A stretch of DNA of 34,526 nt, from the NCBI GenBank assembly GCA_958423535.1, contig CATZRJ010000020.1, positions 1-34,526 on the forward strand, given 5' to 3'. This stretch comes from an uncultured Collinsella sp. (GTDB lineage Bacteria > Actinomycetota > Coriobacteriia > Coriobacteriales > Coriobacteriaceae). Each line of letters opens with the position of its first letter. Position 1 is the stretch's first letter. Under the pieces are notes generated by a model. That model had not been told where the DNA came from. It did not search any database and worked only from the letters and a program-made list of their open reading frames with translations. Below, piece by piece: positions 30,871 to 34,526 of the stretch. Made by a program: the position numbers and the translations under genes.

Positions 30871-30939
30871 GACCGCATTTCATGGCGGACGGTCCGACCT
30901 AAGACCCAAGGCGGCCAGCCTCGGATAGCCATTCTCGAT

Positions 30940-31003
30940 GTTGCGGTGGAATAGTTCCTGTTTTGCGGCTGAGGGCCAAAAACAGGAACTATTTCACCGC
31001 AAC
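30940..31003 (-). terminator. GTTGCGGTG-family terminator hairpin, copy B
   Basis: GTTGCGGTGGAATAGTTCCT onward (30940-30964) pairs with 30978-31003, a stem of about 25 bp with one wobble. It lies 23 bp past the tadA-glycerate kinase stop. The outer GTTGCGGTGGAATA / TATTTCACCGCAAC arms are the same as in copy A at 11954-12020, while the inner stem differs. Confidence 0.75.
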
Positions 31004-31026
31004 ATATTGAGCTTTCCTGGAGAGAC

Positions 31027-32802
31027 TTAGATGCGGGCGAGGTCGTAGGATCGGGCGGCGGCTTCACCGGCGCAGATGAGGTTGATTGTGGCTTCCTGGG
31101 GGTCGAGCGCTTGGTCAAGGGGCATGGGTCTGCGACAGACCGGCAGAACTAAGTCGACACCCTGCCCATACACCGCATCCAGGTTGTCAGCACGACCGCC
31201 CACGACGGCGACCACCGGCTTGCCATATCGCTTCGCACGACGGGCCACGCCCACCGGTGCCTTTCCAGCGGCGGACTGCTCATCCATATTGCCCTCGCCC
31301 GTAATGACCAAATCGACATCGCGCACGCGCTCGTCAAACCCAATCAGATCGAGCACCGTCTCCACGCCCGAACGCAGCTCCGCACCGAGCGCTAGCAGCG
31401 CGGCGCCCAGGCCGCCGGCGGCGCCGGCACCGGGCACACCGAGCACCGATCCAAATGTCCGCGCGCCCTCGGGCACACGCAGCAACCCCTGAGCCCGCGC
31501 CCTAGCAATCGCCGCATCGAGCAGGCGGCCGTAGCCGACCATCCAGCTATCGTACTTGCCAAGGGCCTCGGCATCCCCCGTCGGCAGACCCTTCTGTCCA
31601 CCGAACACTGTCAGCGCACCGCGACGCCCCACGAGTGGGTTCTCGACATCGGACAGCACGACGATGCGTGCGCCGCCCAGCACCCGAAGCGCCGGTGCCA
31701 AATCGATACTCACCACGTGTTCGAGACCCGCAAGACCGGGGGCGATATCGCAGCCCTGATCATCGACCACACGCGCGCCCAGCGCCTGCAGCATGCCGGC
31801 GCCGCCATCGTTGGTGGCACTGCCGCCCAAGCCAATATAGATCGTCTTTGCACCCGCACGGACCGCGCGAAGTATGAGCTCGCCCACGCCATAGGTCGAA
31901 GCCGCAAGCGCCGCCGATTCCGTGCAGGGTGAATACCCAATACCCGCCGCCTCGGCCATCTCAATTACAGCCGAGTCGTGCTCGTCGTCCACCAGCATCC
32001 GGGCAGCCACGCGATCATCCAAGGGGCCTGCAACCTCACAGGTCGAGAGCTCGCCACCGCGCGCGGCGATGGCGTCGAGCGTTCCCTCGCCACCATCTGC
32101 CAGCGGCAAAGCGCCCAGCTCGGCATCGGGCCACACACGGCACACGCCTTCGGCAACGGCCTTCTCCGCCTGCGCGCTCGAAACGCTGCCCTTAAAGGAA
32201 TCGATCGCCAGCAGCACACGGCGGGGCCGGCGCTGCACGGGGCCATAGTTGAACGTCTCGCCGGCGAGATCTCCAACACCCGCAAGCGCCTCGGCGTGAG
32301 CCGCATGCGCCTCAAGGTTCAAACCGCAACCGACACCGTCGACACCGCGCAGGCCAGCAAAATAGCTGCTCAGCACCTCGCGACATTCGCCTGCCAGCAC
32401 GCCGGCGGTCACATTAAACCGATGGTTCAGGCGCGAATCGGCATTGAGGTCGTATAGCGACCCCAGAGCGCCCGCTTTAGCATCGGCCGCGCCGTACACG
32501 CAGCGCCCCACGCGCGCGTTAACCATAAGCCCCGCGCACATGCAGCAGGGCTCGAGCGTCACGTAGACCGTACAGTCGGAAAGGCGCCAACGACCGAGCG
32601 ACTGCGCGGCGGCGCACAGGGCCGAAAACTCGGCATGCGCCGAAGGATCCTGGTCGAGCTCGCGGCGATTATGCGCCCTCGCGACGATCTCACCCGCGCG
32701 CACCACTACGGCACCGATCGGCACCTCGCCCACCGCCGCGGCGGCACGCGCCTCCGCCAGCGCCTCGCTCATGAACTTCTCATCGATTCCGGTGCTCGTC
32801 AT
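31027..32802 (-). CDS. Fusion of TadA-like deaminase and glycerate kinase
   Basis: 591 residues. Residues 1-150 are a zinc cytidine-deaminase-fold domain with His56-Ala-Glu58 (SAHAEFSAL) and PCCMC (Cys86, Cys89), most like tRNA-Arg adenosine-34 deaminase TadA. A linker (about 155-190) joins it to a GarK/GlxK-type glycerate 2-kinase from about 195 to the end: VLLAIDSFKGSVSSAQAEKA, GGSATNDGGAGMLQALG, VLSDVENPLVG and VITGEGNMDEQSAAGKAPVG. ATG 32802 has GGAAGG upstream; the GTG at 32853 would overlap the region just before the tRNA. No stop or ribosome site separates the domains. TadA normally acts alone in wobble inosine formation and glycerate kinase in glycerate catabolism, so the fusion is functionally unexpected. 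Confidence 0.9.
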   Translation of the reverse strand: MTSTGIDEKFMSEALAEARAAAAVGEVPIGAVVVRAGEIVARAHNRRELDQDPSAHAEFSALCAAAQSLGRWRLSDCTVYVTLEPCCMCAGLMVNARVGRCVYGAADAKAGALGSLYDLNADSRLNHRFNVTAGVLAGECREVLSSYFAGLRGVDGVGCGLNLEAHAAHAEALAGVGDLAGETFNYGPVQRRPRRVLLAIDSFKGSVSSAQAEKAVAEGVCRVWPDAELGALPLADGGEGTLDAIAARGGELSTCEVAGPLDDRVAARMLVDDEHDSAVIEMAEAAGIGYSPCTESAALAASTYGVGELILRAVRAGAKTIYIGLGGSATNDGGAGMLQALGARVVDDQGCDIAPGLAGLEHVVSIDLAPALRVLGGARIVVLSDVENPLVGRRGALTVFGGQKGLPTGDAEALGKYDSWMVGYGRLLDAAIARARAQGLLRVPEGARTFGSVLGVPGAGAAGGLGAALLALGAELRSGVETVLDLIGFDERVRDVDLVITGEGNMDEQSAAGKAPVGVARRAKRYGKPVVAVVGGRADNLDAVYGQGVDLVLPVCRRPMPLDQALDPQEATINLICAGEAAARSYDLARI

Positions 32803-32815
32803 CGTTCGCCTTCCC

Positions 32816-32843
32816 TGTTGCAAATCCAAAACGATGCTATCAT
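32816..32843 (+). promoter_or_regulatory. Probable tRNA-Ser promoter
   Basis: TATCAT (32838-32843) lies 11 bp before the tRNA 5' end, with TGTTGC (32816-32821) 16 bp further upstream. The overlapping TTGCAA would give a short 14 bp spacer. It is divergent from the tadA fusion gene. Confidence 0.45.
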
Positions 32844-32853
32844 TACGACTCAC

Positions 32854-32943
32854 GGAGAGATGGCAGAGCGGTTGAATGCGGCGGTCTTGAAAACCGTTGA
32901 GCGCGAGAGCGTTCCGGGGGTTCGAATCCCCCTCTCTCCGCCA
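32854..32943 (+). tRNA. tRNA-Ser (anticodon UGA)
   Basis: 90 nt with CCA encoded (32941-32943). The acceptor stem GGAGAGA pairs with TCTCTCC (32933-32939). The anticodon loop CTTGAAA (32886-32892) carries TGA at 32888-32890. A long variable arm (GAGCGCGAGAGCGTTCC region) marks class II. The T-loop is GGTTCGAATCC. It reads UCA and other UCN serine codons. Confidence 0.96.
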
Positions 32944-32945
32944 CC

Positions 32946-33530
32946 TTAGTGATTCACCGGCGTCATGGTGCGCTCAAACAGCGCATCGACCACGTCGGCC
33001 ATCTCGGGTCGACGCTCAAGATCGTGGCCCGATTCCCACCAATTTGTGAACAATCGAATAATGCCACCGGCGATAAACTCCGATGTCGTCTCGAGCGAAA
33101 CGGGCGCCAGGGCATCTTCGGCAAGCGAGCTCATCACACGCTCGCGGATGGAACGCGCAATGCGGTCGCAAATCATGCCGGTCAGCATGCCCGACATGCT
33201 GCTGGCCAAAAGGTTATCCATGAGCTGCTCATGCGCCAGAATCATATTCATGGCATCGTCAAAGACCTCGTGGCGAAGCGCCTGTACGTCATCAAGCGGC
33301 TCCGCGTCCGCTGCATCGGTCCGGTTTTGCGGCAGACCTGTCATAAGCTCATCGATATAGAAGGCAAAGTAATCGTTTTTATCGCGAAAATGCTTATAGA
33401 ACGTCGTGCGGCGAATCAGGGCCCGGTCGCAAAGCATGGCAACCGTCAAATCCTCAAACCGATGCTCTTCCAAGAGCTCGGTAAAAGCATCGAACAGGGC
33501 ACGATAGGTTTTCTTGATGCGAAGGTCCAT
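32946..33530 (-). CDS. TetR/AcrR-family transcriptional regulator
   Basis: 194 residues from ATG 33530. The N-terminal DNA-binding domain has a helix-turn-helix LTVAMLCDRALIRRTTFYKH followed by FRDKNDYFAFYIDELM. The C-terminal ligand/dimer domain has the plain helical character of TetR proteins (FIAGGIIRLFTNWWESG). I chose 33530 (alternative ATG 33542) because the frame up to 33803 adds about 90 low-complexity residues and overlaps the lemA promoter and start. The stop lies 3 bp past the tRNA CCA, so the two genes converge with no terminator between them. Neighbouring targets are not obvious; it may be autoregulatory through AGGTGTA/TACACCT (33548-33554, 33584-33590). Confidence 0.85.
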   Translation of the reverse strand: MDLRIKKTYRALFDAFTELLEEHRFEDLTVAMLCDRALIRRTTFYKHFRDKNDYFAFYIDELMTGLPQNRTDAADAEPLDDVQALRHEVFDDAMNMILAHEQLMDNLLASSMSGMLTGMICDRIARSIRERVMSSLAEDALAPVSLETTSEFIAGGIIRLFTNWWESGHDLERRPEMADVVDALFERTMTPVNH

Positions 33531-33650
33531 CCATATCGCCATCCTCAAGGTGTAGACAGCATTCCTTAATTTGTCGCATATCTTACACCTGTACCACCCG
33601 TTCCATGTTGGCGCCCCCTCCTTGGCGGAAACATAACGCTTACCGGAAAG

Positions 33651-33723
33651 TTCGGTATCGCCAAAGGTTGCGGGTATACTAGTAGCGTTACACCAACGGC
33701 AGCCGGCGCAAAACGCCGCTGCC
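33651..33723 (+). promoter_or_regulatory. lemA promoter and leader hairpin
   Basis: TATACT (33675-33680) is a near-consensus -10 box, with TTCGGT (33651-33656) 18 bp upstream. The leader then holds GGCAGCCGGCG (33698-33708) and CGCCGCTGCC (33714-33723), a hairpin with a CAAAA loop ending 8 bp before the ribosome site GGAGA. It could affect translation or mRNA stability. Confidence 0.5.
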
Positions 33724-33741
33724 ATTCGAAACGGAGACATC

Positions 33742-34293
33742 ATGCTTCCCGTCATCATCGGTATCGTTGTTGTCGTTGTGATCGCCAGCGCCATCGCCGG
33801 CATCTACAACAACATGGTCACCAAGCGCAATCGCATCGATAATGCCTGGCAGAACATCGACACGCAGCTGCAGCGCCGCAACGACCTGATCCCTAACCTG
33901 GTCGAGACCGTCAAGGGCTACGCCAAGCACGAGCAGGACACGCTCGCCGCCGTAGTCAACGCGCGCAACGCCGCCGTGAGCGCCACCACCCCCGAGGCCA
34001 AGATGGAAGCGGACAACGTGCTGACCGGTGCGCTGCGCCAGCTCTTTGCCGTCGCCGAGGCCTACCCCGACCTTAAGGCAAATACCAACTTTACGCAGCT
34101 CCAGTCCACGCTCGAGGACACCGAGAACAAGGTGAGCTACGCGCGCCAGAGCTACAACGATTGCGTGCTCAGCTACAACAACGCCATCCAGACGTTCCCG
34201 GCCGTTATCTTTGCCGGCATCTTCCAGTTTAAGGAGCGCCAGGGCTTCGAGGCCGCCGAGGCCGCCCGCCAGGCACCGACCGTCAAGTTCTAA
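33742..34293 (+). CDS. LemA family membrane protein
   Basis: 183 residues. An N-terminal signal-anchor helix (LPVIIGIVVVVVIASAIAGI) is followed by the LemA helical domain with NRIDNAWQNIDTQLQRRNDL and IPNLVETVKGYA, then VSYARQSYNDCVLSYNNAIQ and FPAVIFAGIF, all strongly conserved family positions. The domain is probably extracytoplasmic. The biochemical role of LemA proteins is not established. ATG 33742 follows GGAGA. Monocistronic, with a strong terminator after it. Full length for the family. Confidence 0.93.
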   Translation: MLPVIIGIVVVVVIASAIAGIYNNMVTKRNRIDNAWQNIDTQLQRRNDLIPNLVETVKGYAKHEQDTLAAVVNARNAAVSATTPEAKMEADNVLTGALRQLFAVAEAYPDLKANTNFTQLQSTLEDTENKVSYARQSYNDCVLSYNNAIQTFPAVIFAGIFQFKERQGFEAAEAARQAPTVKF

Positions 34294-34333
34294 CAATCAC
34301 GGCCGAGTCTTAAGCCAGCTCATCAACCCTTTG

Positions 34334-34366
34334 GGGCCCAAGGCACAAACCTTGGGCCCTTTTCTT
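34334..34366 (+). terminator. Terminator after lemA
   Basis: GGGCCCAAGG (34334-34343) pairs with CCTTGGGCCC (34350-34359), followed by TTTTCTT. It is 41 bp past the stop. Confidence 0.88.
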
Positions 34367-34379
34367 ATCCACGCACAAC

Positions 34380-34526
34380 GCGCGGCAAAAGGCCGCGCAC
34401 CATCTTTAATTCAGCCAAGTAATCCCCTGTCGTGACAGCGCCGAGCCGCAGGGCAGAGAGCGAGTTCCCTCCCGGCGCATTCCGCAGGACGCAAGAAGCC
34501 CTCGCCGCACGAAGTGCGCAGCGAGG
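34380..34526. other. Right-edge intergenic stretch with two hairpins
   Basis: GCGCGGC/GCCGCGC (34380-34386, 34392-34398) and CCTCGC/GCGAGG (34500-34526, with GCAC/GTGC inside) are palindromic. No supported gene is visible between 34367 and the window end. The last hairpin may be half of a longer palindrome cut by the window edge. Confidence 0.4.

Noticed and set aside
32803..32853. Longer start for the TadA fusion at GTG 32853
   Set aside because: It would overlap the tRNA-Ser promoter and adds 17 residues without family match. ATG 32802 has a ribosome site.
33531..33803. N-terminal extension of the TetR regulator
   Set aside because: The extra 90 residues are low complexity and overlap the lemA promoter and start on the other strand.

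Overview
The window looks like chromosomal DNA of a high-GC anaerobic gut actinobacterium of the class Coriobacteriia, most probably Collinsella. This is inferred from base composition, codon use, a lipoteichoic-acid-synthase-like protein, a sortase-anchored surface protein, a sugar PTS and the style of the intergenic hairpins. No 16S rRNA gene or other decisive marker is present.

Left part (1-9307): the 3' end of a Gfo/Idh/MocA oxidoreductase, the RNA-binding protein Tex, and a sugar module. The module is an ascorbate-type (Ula/SgaTBA) PTS with EIIA, EIIB and EIIC on the minus strand. It has one transaldolase/fructose-6-phosphate-aldolase paralogue at the head of the operon and a second beyond its terminator. 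A divergent DeoR-family regulator shares an AT-rich region holding repeated operator-like motifs. A Cof-type HAD phosphatase follows.

Middle part (9383-20338): an RlmKL-type 23S rRNA methyltransferase whose first catalytic domain has lost its signature motifs. Next is a minus-strand potassium locus: Kup, a 64-residue one-helix membrane protein, a KdpD kinase lacking the K+-sensing N-terminal half, and KdpE. Then come a nitroreductase and an LTA-synthase-like membrane sulfatase-fold enzyme.

Surface-protein locus (20367-25681): a signal-peptide, FG-GAP, FN3 and LANTG-anchored protein is split in two by an apparent one-base frameshift. It is bracketed by two arrays of 61-62 bp dyad-symmetric repeats in direct orientation. 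Outside these lie inverted copies of a terminator-like element of about 90 bp. This architecture is the most unusual thing in the window.

Right part (25725-34526): a flavodoxin-like protein, a heterodimeric ABC exporter with one degenerate ATP site, the small SRP RNA, a TadA-glycerate kinase fusion, tRNA-Ser(UGA), a TetR regulator and LemA. Intergenic spaces throughout carry long palindromes. Two families recur within the window: a 130 bp element with CTACTACGTTTA termini (523-660 and 30743-30870) and a hairpin with GTTGCGGTG outer arms (11954-12020 and 30940-31003).
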